Positions 37,287-46,153 of a stretch of DNA of 64,000 nt are shown here, piece after piece. Source of the stretch: Antarctobacter aquimaris (GTDB lineage Bacteria; Pseudomonadota; Alphaproteobacteria; Rhodobacterales; Rhodobacteraceae). The notes beneath the pieces were generated by a model that had not been told where the DNA came from, did no database searches, and saw only the letters and a program-made list of their open reading frames with translations. The position numbers and the translations under genes are program-made. The stretch covers positions 186,001-250,000 of the forward strand of contig NZ_FXYF01000007.1 of NCBI RefSeq assembly GCF_900184945.1. Direction: 5' to 3'. The first letter of the stretch is position 1, and each line of letters opens with the position of its first letter.

Positions 37287-37611
37287 ATGAGAAAGAGCCG
37301 TTTCACCGAGGCGCAGATAATCGGGATGATCAAGGAACAGGGTTCAAGCGTTAAGCGATTGATCCAGTGGATCAATCGTAGCGCAGAACGGAATGCCGAC
37401 GGCCGAGGTGTGCCGCAGGCATGGCCTGAGCACGGCAACGTTCTACAAGCTGAAGGCCAGATATGGCGGGATGGAAGTGTCCGAGGCGGCCAGGCTGAAG
37501 GCGCTCGAGGATGAGAACGCCAAGCTCAAGCGCCTGCTGGCAGACACCATGCTGGATAACGTCGTCTTGAAAGACTTGCTGGGAAACACGTTGCTGGCGA
37601 CACGCCATTGA
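37287..37611 (+). pseudogene. IS3-family transposase OrfA, interrupted by a palindromic insert
   Basis: Begins MRKSRFTEAQIIGMIKEQ, then after an insert resumes in another frame as MPTAEVCRRHGLSTATFYKLKARYGGMEVSEAARLKALEDENAKLKRLLAD, the helix-turn-helix and leucine-zipper region of IS3 OrfA. The element's left end lies near 37247-37265, where it cuts the recombinase gene. No OrfB follows; the 173 bases to putA hold nothing recognisable. Confidence 0.88.
37342..37389. repeat. Palindromic insert 3 in the IS3 OrfA gene
   Basis: Nested stems GTTC/GAAC, GCG/CGC and CGATTGATCC/GGATCAATCG (10 bp) around a 3-base loop. It separates IKEQ from the expected GMPTAEVC, and shifts the frame. The design (short outer stem, long inner stem, asymmetric bulge) is like inserts 1 and 2 although the sequence differs. 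Confidence 0.8.
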
Positions 37612-37784
37612 CGAAGCGCAACCCGTCAGCGAAAGCCGCCGATCGTCCTGCCGCCCCGAAACAAACCGCACCGTCGGCGGGGCAGCGCACTCCAGGCACT
37701 CGGATGACGCCGCCTTCGACATCGCCATGGGTCGAACCGGTCCGCAAACGCCGTGTCATATCGGGCGCAACAGCCGGCATCCCG

Positions 37785-40700
37785 TCACGAGGCAGAGGCC
37801 AGCAGTTTGGCGTTGCCACCCGCCGCGGTCGTGTCGATGCACAGGTGGCGTTCGAGCACGAAGCGTTCCGGCGCGATCGCATCGACCACCAGCGGAATGA
37901 TCGGGCCAGCGCGCTGCGACAGGGCAATCCGCAGGGCGCGGGTCCAGTCCGATGCGCCTGCGGCCGCCACCACGTCGACGCCGGAGACATGTGTCAGCAC
38001 ACCGGGATCAACCGTCCCGTCGAGCGCCCTTACCGGCGCCCCGGCATCCGACAAAGGTTTGGCCAGCGCCGGCGACCCCGGAACCGCGATCACCGCGCCG
38101 CAGCCGACCCCAAGCGCCTGAATCGCCTGCGCCATCGCGATCTCCGAGGTCGGGCCGAGGCACAGGACGGTGCCACGCGGATAGGTGCTCAGCCGGTTGC
38201 TTTCGCCGGTCGGCCCGGGCAGCGTCTGCGGCGCCATGTCGAAGGCGGCTGTTTCGGACAGGGCCTTGCGCACCAGGCCCGATCGGTCGCTGAGCGCGGT
38301 GCGCAGGGCCTGCACCCGGTCGGGCCGCGCCGCCCAGTTTCGCGCATCCAGCGCGGTCAGGGCCTTGGTCAGGTCCGTCTCGCTGATCGCGTTTCCCGCA
38401 GGTGCGGGATGACTGGCGGTCGTTCCGACCTTGCGGAACCGCGTCAGGTACAGGGGGCCGCCAGCCTTGGGGCCAGTTCCGGACAGGCCTTCGCCGCCGA
38501 ACGGCTGGCTGCCGACGATGGCACCGATCTGGTTGCGGTTCACATAGCAGTTGCCGACCTGGATCCGGTCGATGATCTGCTCCACCCGGTCGTCAATGCG
38601 GGTGTGCAGGCCGAAGGTCAGGCCGTATTGCCGCGCGTTGATGGCGTCGACCACCTTGTCGATCTCCTGCGCCTTGAACGTGGCCACATGGAGAACCGGC
38701 CCGAAGATCTCGCGCTCCATGTCGGCGATGCCGCGGACCCTCACGATTGCCGGCGTCACATAAGTGCCGCCCTCGGGGGCTGGCAGCGTCTTGACCAGCG
38801 TGCCCGCCTTCCGGTGCTGGTCGATGTAACCCATGATGTCCTTTTGCGCATCGACGTCGATCACCGGCGACACATCGACATCCAGGTTCCAGCTGTCACC
38901 GATCACCAGCGCATCCAGCGCGCCGGACAGCATCTCCATCAGCTTGTCGTGTACGTCTTCCTGGACGTAGAGGATGCGTAGCGCCGAACAGCGCTGGCCG
39001 GCCGACTGGAACGACGAGATCAGGATATCCCGGACCGCCTGTTCCGGCAGCGCCGTGGAATCGACGATCATTGCGTTCAGGCCGCCCGTTTCCGCGATCA
39101 GAACCGCGTCCGGACCGGCGTTCTGCGCCAGCGCCTTGTGGATGATAATTGCCACCTCGGTCGAGCCGGTGAAACAGACACCGGCAATCCGCGGATCGCT
39201 GGTCAGCGGGCCGCCCACCGTGGGCCCGTCGCCGGGCAGCAGTTGCAGCGCGGCCTCCGGCAACCCGCAGTCGCGCAGCATCTGCACCGCCCGCGCGGCA
39301 ATGATCGGGGTCTGTTCGGCCGGTTTGGCCAGCACGGCATTGCCCACGGCCAGCGCCGCCGCGATCTGGCCGGTGAAGATCGCCAGCGGAAAGTTCCACG
39401 GGCTGATGCACACGAAGATGCCACGCGGGTTGCCCGGTTCGTCTTCGTTAAGACGCTCTGCCTCGTTGGCGTAGTACCGCAAAAAGTCGACCGCCTCGCG
39501 CACTTCGGCGATGCCGTCCAGCACGGTCTTGCCCGCTTCGCGGGTGGTGATCGCGGTCAGTTCGGCGATGTTGTCCTCGTACATGTCGGCCAGTTTGCGC
39601 AGCACATTCGCCCGCTCGGCGACGGGCGTTGCCGACCAGTCCCTGAACCCCGCCTCGGCGGCGTCCAGCGCTGCGGCGACATCCTCGGCCGTCGCCTCCT
39701 GAACGGTGCCGACCCGCCGCGTGCTGTCGGCCGGCGCATGGATTTCGCGCTTTGGTCCGTTCGAGACGTGGCCACCGGCCAGCATCGGGCCGGCATCCCA
39801 GGTCGCATCGGCGTAGGCCTCGCGCGCCGCCATCAGCGGCAGGATCGACGCAGGTTCATTGATGCGGTAGCCCTTGGAATTGGGCCGGTGCGGCGCGAAC
39901 AGGTCGGACGGCTGCCGGATCGACGGGCTGGCGATCTGATCGCCCAGCTTTTCCATCTCGGCGACCGGATCCCTTGAAATCGCCTCGGCGGGGATGTTGG
40001 GATCGACGATCTGGTTCACGAAGGACGAATTGGCCCCGTTTTCCAGCAGGCGGCGGACCAGGTAAGCCAGCAGATCCTGATGCGCACCGACCGGCGCATA
40101 TATGCGGCAGCGGGTGCCTTCGGACTCCTTGACGATCTGATGTAGCGATTCCCCCATGCCGTGCAGGCGCTGGAATTCAAAGCTGTCCTTGTCATTGCCC
40201 GCCATCTGCACGACGGCCGCACAGGTGTGCGCGTTGTGGGTGGCGAACTGCGGATAGATCCGGTCGCGCCGGTCCAGCAGCATTTGCGCACAGGCCATGT
40301 AGCTGACGTCGGTGTTGTTCTTGCGGGTGAAGACGGGAAAACGCTCGACCCCCAGTTCCTGCGCCAGCTTGATCTCGGTGTCCCAGTAGGCCCCCTTGAC
40401 CAGCCGCACCATGATCTTGCGATCATACCGTTCGGCCATGTCGTATAGCGTCTCGATCACCGGCGCGGCACGGCGGCCGTAGGCCTGCACCACCACGCCG
40501 AAGCCGTCCCAGCCGACAAGCTCGGGCGTCGCCATCATCGCCTCGATCACGTCCAGCGACAGGTCCAGCCGGTCCTGCTCCTCGGCGTCGATGTTGAATC
40601 CGATACCTGCCGCCGCCGCCTGTTTCACCAGTTCGACCGCGCGCGGCACCAGTTCGGCCATCACCGTGGCCTTGTGGGTGTATTCATAGCGCGGGTGCAG

Positions 40701-41450
40701 GGCCGACAGCTTGACCGAGATCCCGGGCGAGGATCGGACATCGCCCTTGGCCTGCCTGGCGATCGCGGTGATCGCCTTGGCATAGGCGGCGTGATAGCGC
40801 ACGGCATCGGCATCGGTGCGCGCGGCTTCGCCCAGCATGTCGTAGGAATAGGTAAAGCCCTTCTTTTCCAGATCTCTGGCGTTCTTCATGCCTTCCTCGA
40901 TGGTCTGCCCCAGAACGAATTGGCGACCGAGCACCTTCATGGATTGACCGACGGCGTTGCGCACCACCGGCTCGCCCAGACGTTTGACCAGCCCGCGCAG
41001 GGCCCGCGCGGGGCCCCTGGGATCGTCGTCCAGCACCTTGCCGGTCAGCATCAGCGCCCAGGTCGAGGCGTTCACCAGCGAGGACGAGGAATGCCCCAGG
41101 TGCGCGCCCCAGTTGGACGGCGCGACCTTGTCCTCGATCAGGTCGTCGATGGTTTCCGCATCCGGCACCCGAAGCAGGGCTTCGGCCAGGCACATCAGGC
41201 CCACACCCTCGGAGGTCGACAGGCCATATTCGGCCAGGAACGCCTCCATCATCGACGGCTTGGTCTCGCTTCTGACCCGTTTGACGTATGTCGCGCCTGC
41301 TGCGGCGGCCTTGTTGCGTTCTTCCGGGGACAGCTTGATCCCGGAGGCAAGAGACCGGAGCAGCGCGGCTTCCTCGGCGGTGTAATTCGCACGCACCCGG
41401 GCGCGGTACGGGTTGTCGATATCCCTGGTTGCAGCAGAAGCCTTGGTCAT
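37785..41450 (-). CDS. putA: Bifunctional proline dehydrogenase / glutamate-semialdehyde dehydrogenase
   Basis: A 1221-residue enzyme that oxidises proline to glutamate in two steps. The FAD-binding PRODH barrel covers about residues 100-480 (GFNIDAEEQDRLDLSLDVIEAM, RLVKGAYWDTEIK, FATHNAHT). The aldehyde dehydrogenase half covers about 560-1000 with VCFTGSTEVA, ETGGLNAMIV and the catalytic Cys in SAGQRCSALR. A C-terminal tail of about 200 residues resembles a degenerate ALDH-like domain. The ribbon-helix-helix DNA-binding domain of E. coli PutA is absent, so it should not act as its own repressor. It ends next to the IS3 remnant. Confidence 0.96.
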   Translation of the reverse strand: MTKASAATRDIDNPYRARVRANYTAEEAALLRSLASGIKLSPEERNKAAAAGATYVKRVRSETKPSMMEAFLAEYGLSTSEGVGLMCLAEALLRVPDAETIDDLIEDKVAPSNWGAHLGHSSSSLVNASTWALMLTGKVLDDDPRGPARALRGLVKRLGEPVVRNAVGQSMKVLGRQFVLGQTIEEGMKNARDLEKKGFTYSYDMLGEAARTDADAVRYHAAYAKAITAIARQAKGDVRSSPGISVKLSALHPRYEYTHKATVMAELVPRAVELVKQAAAAGIGFNIDAEEQDRLDLSLDVIEAMMATPELVGWDGFGVVVQAYGRRAAPVIETLYDMAERYDRKIMVRLVKGAYWDTEIKLAQELGVERFPVFTRKNNTDVSYMACAQMLLDRRDRIYPQFATHNAHTCAAVVQMAGNDKDSFEFQRLHGMGESLHQIVKESEGTRCRIYAPVGAHQDLLAYLVRRLLENGANSSFVNQIVDPNIPAEAISRDPVAEMEKLGDQIASPSIRQPSDLFAPHRPNSKGYRINEPASILPLMAAREAYADATWDAGPMLAGGHVSNGPKREIHAPADSTRRVGTVQEATAEDVAAALDAAEAGFRDWSATPVAERANVLRKLADMYEDNIAELTAITTREAGKTVLDGIAEVREAVDFLRYYANEAERLNEDEPGNPRGIFVCISPWNFPLAIFTGQIAAALAVGNAVLAKPAEQTPIIAARAVQMLRDCGLPEAALQLLPGDGPTVGGPLTSDPRIAGVCFTGSTEVAIIIHKALAQNAGPDAVLIAETGGLNAMIVDSTALPEQAVRDILISSFQSAGQRCSALRILYVQEDVHDKLMEMLSGALDALVIGDSWNLDVDVSPVIDVDAQKDIMGYIDQHRKAGTLVKTLPAPEGGTYVTPAIVRVRGIADMEREIFGPVLHVATFKAQEIDKVVDAINARQYGLTFGLHTRIDDRVEQIIDRIQVGNCYVNRNQIGAIVGSQPFGGEGLSGTGPKAGGPLYLTRFRKVGTTASHPAPAGNAISETDLTKALTALDARNWAARPDRVQALRTALSDRSGLVRKALSETAAFDMAPQTLPGPTGESNRLSTYPRGTVLCLGPTSEIAMAQAIQALGVGCGAVIAVPGSPALAKPLSDAGAPVRALDGTVDPGVLTHVSGVDVVAAAGASDWTRALRIALSQRAGPIIPLVVDAIAPERFVLERHLCIDTTAAGGNAKLLASAS

Positions 41451-41510
41451 GGTGCGTGTCTCCCAATTGTCGTTTGTGCTGGCTGTGCCAGTTCTATTCG
41501 GTCGGCGCGG

Positions 41511-42356
41511 TCACGGATGAACCAGGCAGGGCCGGTCGTAACTGTCCCATCGGTCCTTCAGGAAGGTATAGTCGGCGCGGGCCTCGCCGATGTGCTGCCG
41601 GTCAACTTCGAGGTAGCGAAAGTCTTCATCGTGCTCGGCGAAAGGCTGCGGGCCAGAGGTGTCGTCCATCCAGGGGTAGCAGAACAGCGAATTGCCGTAG
41701 TCCTGTCCCGCGCGGTTGAGCGACAGGAAGTACACCTGGTTCTCGATCGCCCTGGTCGTTGCGAAGGCATGCCAAGTGGGAAAGCTCGGATCGCGGAAAT
41801 AGGCGCCGGAATGCAGGATCACGTCGACGCCGTGTTTCAGAACCAGCACGCGCGACAACTCGGGAAAGCGTATGTCGTAGCAGATGATCGGAGCAAGGGT
41901 GAAGCCCTTGATCCTGAACGTGAAAATTCCGCTGCCTCTGAAAAAGTACTCCTTTTCCATCGACGCGCCGTATTGGCAAAGGTGCAACTTGTCATAATGC
42001 CCCGCAAGCGTGCCTTGCGGCGTTGCGACGGCCATCGAGATATAGGTGCCGGTCGCGTCGCGCCGGGCCAATCCATAGCAGACAAACACGCCGCATTCGA
42101 CGGCCAGCGCCGACCAGGTCTGAAACGAGGCGCCGTCCAGCGGCTCCGCGATCTCGTCGAGACGGGCAAAGGCGGAGCGGGAATAGTCGATGCTGGAAAG
42201 CTCGGGCAAGACCACGATGTCGGCGGGTTTTTCGGCCAGCCGTGCCCGAATTTTCGCGGCGGTCTCGGCAAGGTGCCTGTCGCGGGCTGCGGCGTCCGGC
42301 GTCGGCGGAATTTCGATCTGGCAGGCCAGCAGGCTCAGGGTTTCTTGTGACGTCAT
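41511..42356 (-). CDS. Nitrilase-superfamily carbon-nitrogen hydrolase
   Basis: A 281-residue amidohydrolase. The catalytic triad is seen in order: Glu in VVLPELSSIDYS, Lys in GHYDKLHLCQYG, and Cys in APIICYDIRFPE. The closest types are N-carbamoyl-beta-alanine amidohydrolase or aliphatic amidases; the substrate is not clear. ATG at 42356 (MTSQETLSLLACQ) begins the conserved first strand. It lies between putA and a divergent aminotransferase, which suggests a role in nitrogen-compound breakdown. Confidence 0.87.
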   Translation of the reverse strand: MTSQETLSLLACQIEIPPTPDAAARDRHLAETAAKIRARLAEKPADIVVLPELSSIDYSRSAFARLDEIAEPLDGASFQTWSALAVECGVFVCYGLARRDATGTYISMAVATPQGTLAGHYDKLHLCQYGASMEKEYFFRGSGIFTFRIKGFTLAPIICYDIRFPELSRVLVLKHGVDVILHSGAYFRDPSFPTWHAFATTRAIENQVYFLSLNRAGQDYGNSLFCYPWMDDTSGPQPFAEHDEDFRYLEVDRQHIGEARADYTFLKDRWDSYDRPCLVHP

Positions 42357-42654
42357 TCGACCGACATGCTCCTTCGTGGACCGGGTTGACCATAACAACG
42401 AAAACTCGTTTGCGTCGGGCTGCCTTGCCGGTCGTGCGTGCCGTGGCGTCCTATCGTCGGCGCAGTTCCGACGTGGGAAATGCGGCTCGCGTTTGTCAAG
42501 AACACTGAGATTGCACCGGATTTGTTGGGTTTGCCAGCATGTTTTCTCTGGGCGCCGCACCATGACGGGTTGTGCGAAAGCGGCGGCGCGCACAAGCTGG
42601 GCAGGCGGACCAATGGCCCTGCCGCGCACAGGGCATCACCGAGATGAGCCCGAC

Positions 42655-43989
42655 GTGAAGACATCCAACCTGTTTTATCAAAACCGCAAGCGCCGCCCCG
42701 AGGTCGACCGCGCCGAAGGGATCCACATCTGGGACCGGACCGGCCGCCGTTTTATCGACGGGTCGTCCGGGGCGATGGTCAGCAACATCGGTCATTCCAA
42801 CCCCAACGTGCTCGCCGCGATGAAGGCGCAGATGGACAGCGCGACATTCGCCTATCGGCTGCATTTCGAAAACGGTCCCGCCGAGGAACTGGCCAGCGCA
42901 ATTTCAGAGCGGATGCCCGAGGGGCTGAACCGGGTGTTTTTCGTCTCGGGCGGGTCCGAAGCGATGGAATCCTGCGTGAAGTTCGCGCGCCAGTGGGCTG
43001 TCGCCGTGGGGCAGGGGAGCCGCTGGAAGGTGATTTCGCGCTTTCCCTCCTATCACGGGTCGACCCTGGGGGCGCTTGCGCTCACCGGGTACGGGCCGTT
43101 GACCGATGCCTTCAAACCCCTGCTGACCGCGATGCCGAAGATCCCGGCGCCGACCTGCTACCTGGATCGCGACAACCTGTCCGACCACGACCGGGGCCTC
43201 AAATACGCCGAGATGCTGCGGGACGAGATCATCGCCCAGGGGCCCGAGAGCGTGCTGGCGTTTGCGATGGAACCGGTGGGCGGCGCCTCGACCGGGGCGC
43301 TGGTGGCGCCCGACAGCTATTACTGCCAGGTGCGCGAGATCTGCGACGAGTTCGGCGTGTTGCTGATCATGGACGAGGTGATGTCGGGTGTCGGGCGCAC
43401 CGGAAGGTTCCTGGCATCCGAGCACTGGAATATACGCCCCGATCTGGTGGCGCTGTCCAAGGGCTTTGGCGCCGGCTACGTCCCGCTGGGCGCGATGATC
43501 GCGGACGAGGGGATGGTCGAAAAGGTGCTGGATGCCGGCGGCTTTGCCCATGGTCACACCTATGCCGGCAATCCGCTGGCCTGTGCCGCCGGGCTGGCGG
43601 TGCTGCGGGAAATCGACCGGCTCGACCTGATCAGCAACGCCCGGGCGATGGGCGATCTGTTGATGACCGGCCTGGAGGGCCTGATGCACCGCCACCGCCT
43701 GGTCGGCGATGTGCGCGGCAAGGGGTTGTTGTGCGCGTTGGAGCTGGTCGCCGACCGCGAAACCATGGCACCGCTGCCAAAGGCGCTGAACGCCTATGAA
43801 CGTTTCGTGGACCTCTGCCATGACCGCAACCTGATCACCTATGCGCGCCGCACCCGGGGCGGAATAGAGGGGGATCATTTCATGATCTGCCCGCCGATGA
43901 TCGTGACCGAGCCCCAGATCGGCGAGATCCTGGATATCCTCGATGACAGCCTGGCAGCCTTCGCCCGGGAAATCAGACTGGAGAGTTGA
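42655..43989 (+). CDS. Class-III PLP aminotransferase
   Basis: A 444-residue transaminase. It begins (V/M)KTSNLFYQNRKRRPEVDRAEGIHIWDRTGRRFIDGSSGAMVSNIGHS, typical of omega-transaminases that use beta-alanine, taurine or polyamines with pyruvate. FGVLLIMDEVMSGVGRTG gives the PLP-binding Asp, and VALSKGFGAGYVPLGAM the Schiff-base Lys. A GTG at 42655 was chosen from the conserved N-terminus; an ATG 14 codons upstream is possible. It is followed by a DUF849 remnant and a TRAP transporter, so it probably belonged to a catabolic operon. Confidence 0.9.
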   Translation: MKTSNLFYQNRKRRPEVDRAEGIHIWDRTGRRFIDGSSGAMVSNIGHSNPNVLAAMKAQMDSATFAYRLHFENGPAEELASAISERMPEGLNRVFFVSGGSEAMESCVKFARQWAVAVGQGSRWKVISRFPSYHGSTLGALALTGYGPLTDAFKPLLTAMPKIPAPTCYLDRDNLSDHDRGLKYAEMLRDEIIAQGPESVLAFAMEPVGGASTGALVAPDSYYCQVREICDEFGVLLIMDEVMSGVGRTGRFLASEHWNIRPDLVALSKGFGAGYVPLGAMIADEGMVEKVLDAGGFAHGHTYAGNPLACAAGLAVLREIDRLDLISNARAMGDLLMTGLEGLMHRHRLVGDVRGKGLLCALELVADRETMAPLPKALNAYERFVDLCHDRNLITYARRTRGGIEGDHFMICPPMIVTEPQIGEILDILDDSLAAFAREIRLES

Positions 43990-43990
43990 C

Positions 43991-44170
43991 GCTGCGCGCA
44001 AGATCATCCTGACCGGTGCCGCCACCGGATCGGTCCGCACCCCGAGCGTGAGCCCGCGTCTGCCCCTCACCCCTGACCAGATCGCAAAGACGGTGATCGA
44101 GACGGGACAGGCGGGGCCTTGATCCTCCACCCGCACGCGCGCGATCCTTAAAACGGGCGGCGAAGGTGGG
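43991..44170 (+). pseudogene. Remnant of a DUF849 (beta-keto acid cleavage enzyme) gene
   Basis: About 50 codons resemble the N-terminus of the DUF849/BKACE family: RKIILTGAATGSVRTPSVSPRLPLTPDQIAK, then after a 1-base frameshift ALILHPHARDP. BKACE proteins normally read T-C-A-V-T-G-S-I-H-T-P-S-M-S-P-x-L-P and L-H-x-H-A-R-D. The rest of the gene is missing; the region to 44458 has no gene. Confidence 0.72.
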
Positions 44171-44458
44171 TATCGACCTGCACCACAGCATTGGCCTTGA
44201 CGCCTGCGGGGGCCTTCGGCGGGCTGGCCGTCGCGACGCCCGGGATTGCCTGGGCGGCCTCGACGCGGACACAAACCGGGAGGTCGCCGGCGGACCCGGC
44301 TGCCCCGAGGTCATGGAAATATTGTTATAAGAATCAGGGCCATGGAGAAATAATTTGCAGGCTGGTGGCGATTTCCCTAGGCTTGATTGACGCGTCCGTG
44401 AAGTGGCGCAACAAATGATTCTAGGCCGGATCATGACAAACAACAGGGAGATATCGCG

Positions 44459-45463
44459 ATGTTTTCAACCAAATTTTCCAAGGCTTTGACAGTAGGTGCG
44501 GTGAGCGCGCTGATTTCGACGACCGCGTTTGCCCAAGACGTGACGCTGCGTTTTGCGGGCGTCTTTCCGATCGACCACCAAGGTACGAAAATGATGGAGC
44601 AGGTTGCGGCGGACGTTGCCGCCGCCAACGTGGGCCTGACCATCAACGTGTTCCCGGCAAACCAGCTGGGCTCTGGCGAAGCGCTGTTCGAGGACGTGGC
44701 CCGCGGCAACATCGATCTGGCTTCGGCCTTCATCTATGCCGACACCGACCCGCGCCTTGAGTTCCTGTCCATGCCGTTCCTCGTCAGCGGCTGGGACGAG
44801 ATGGACAGCATCATGCGCAACATGGAGTCGCAGTACAACCAGGTGCTGCAGGAACTGACCGACGAATACGGCGTGCACGTCTTCGCACAGAACCCCGAAG
44901 GCTTTGTCGGCATTGTCGCCACCAAAGAGCCGACGAACTACAACACCTTCGACGACAAGGGCATGAACATTCGCGTCTGGTCGTCGGCCATCGTGAAAGC
45001 CATGGTGGAAACGCTTGGCTACAAGGCCACCACCATGGCCTGGGGCGATATCTTCCCGGCGATCCAATCGGGCATCGTCGACGGCGCGATCTGCTGCACC
45101 AAGACGGCGACCTATTCCATTTTCGCGCAATCCGACGTCGGCACGCATTTCATCGAAGTGAACGCGATTTCGGAACTGACCACCTATTACGGGTCGCAGC
45201 GCTCGCTCGCCAAGCTGAACGACGAACAGCGCGCGGTGCTGGAAGCGGCCCTGACCAAGGCTTCGGACGATTTCTTTGCCTATAATCGCGAGAACGATGC
45301 GGTCTTTGAGGCCAAGCTCGTCGAAGCAGGCTATACCATCCTGAAGTACACCGACGAAGAGCAGGCTGCGGTCGCGGCGAAGATCCGCGAAGAAATCTGG
45401 CCGATGATGGTCGAAAGCGTCGGGCAGGACATCGTCGACCGCATGCTGGCGGACAAGAACTGA
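44459..45463 (+). CDS. TRAP transporter substrate-binding protein DctP-type
   Basis: A 334-residue periplasmic receptor with a signal peptide (MFSTKFSKALTVGAVSALISTTAFA). The DctP fold is shown by LRFAGVFPIDHQGTKMMEQVA, DLASAFIYADTDPRLEFLSMPFLV and the conserved Arg that binds the carboxylate in KGMNIRVWSSAIVKAMVETLGYKATTMAWGDIFPAIQSGIVDG. It captures an organic acid for the QM membrane subunits encoded just downstream. A GGGAGAT ribosome site at 44448-44454 supports the start. The ligand is unknown. Confidence 0.93.
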   Translation: MFSTKFSKALTVGAVSALISTTAFAQDVTLRFAGVFPIDHQGTKMMEQVAADVAAANVGLTINVFPANQLGSGEALFEDVARGNIDLASAFIYADTDPRLEFLSMPFLVSGWDEMDSIMRNMESQYNQVLQELTDEYGVHVFAQNPEGFVGIVATKEPTNYNTFDDKGMNIRVWSSAIVKAMVETLGYKATTMAWGDIFPAIQSGIVDGAICCTKTATYSIFAQSDVGTHFIEVNAISELTTYYGSQRSLAKLNDEQRAVLEAALTKASDDFFAYNRENDAVFEAKLVEAGYTILKYTDEEQAAVAAKIREEIWPMMVESVGQDIVDRMLADKN

Positions 45464-45480
45464 CACCCCGAGAACCCGGA

Positions 45481-45506
45481 GGGTCGGCAAATAGCCGGCC
45501 CTTTTT
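45481..45506 (+). terminator. Hairpin with T-run between dctP and dctQ
   Basis: GGGTCGGC (45481-45488) pairs with GCCGGCCC (45494-45501, one G-U pair), followed by five T. It would terminate part of the transcripts, giving more binding protein than membrane subunits. Confidence 0.7.
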
Positions 45507-45538
45507 CGACAAGACGAACAGGAAGACCAGGGGGTGAA

Positions 45539-46153
45539 ATGTCGAACACTAGAGCTGAGAAACCGTCGTTCTTCGGCTATGCGGTCACTCAAGGCCAGAC
45601 AAAGATAACGGACGAACTGCCGCCGATTATTGGGTACCCCCTGAAGTTCGTGGCCCTGGTCATGAGGGTGATCGTGACGATCTCCGGATTTCTCATGGCG
45701 TTCACCTTCGGTGCCGTCGTGGTGATCAGGTACGGCTTTGGGGGCGACCTTTTCGCCTATGAGGAATGGCTGCTGGCCTTCAGCATCGTGGGCTTTTTTG
45801 CCGGGGCCGTCCTGGCCTCATCGCGCAACTTGCACATCAACGCCGATATCCTGGGCATCGTGATCCAAAACCCAAAGTGGATCTGGTGGCGCGGCTTTGT
45901 CGTCCTCATGGTCGAGTTGATCGTGATCCTGTTTCTCTTTTATGCGTGCTACGTCTCTCTGCTTGACGACTTCTCGTTCCCGCGGCTGCGCGCAACCCCG
46001 GTGTTGCGCATTCCGTTCGTGTCATGGCGGATTGCGATCATGATTGCCTTCGGCTTCATGGCGATGTTCACCGGCGCGTATCTTTATGTGCATATCCGCA
46101 AAGGGCTTGGGCTTCCCCTGAAGTCCGATACCGCCAAGGAGACGTCCACGTGA
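45539..46153 (+). CDS. TRAP transporter small permease (DctQ type)
   Basis: A 204-residue inner-membrane protein with four hydrophobic segments (about residues 40-62, 72-90, 110-135, 155-180). FGGDLFAYEEWLLAFSIVGFFAGA and RNLHINADIL are conserved in the small subunit. Its stop overlaps the GTG start of the large subunit (GTGA), so translation is coupled. Confidence 0.9.
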   Translation: MSNTRAEKPSFFGYAVTQGQTKITDELPPIIGYPLKFVALVMRVIVTISGFLMAFTFGAVVVIRYGFGGDLFAYEEWLLAFSIVGFFAGAVLASSRNLHINADILGIVIQNPKWIWWRGFVVLMVELIVILFLFYACYVSLLDDFSFPRLRATPVLRIPFVSWRIAIMIAFGFMAMFTGAYLYVHIRKGLGLPLKSDTAKETST

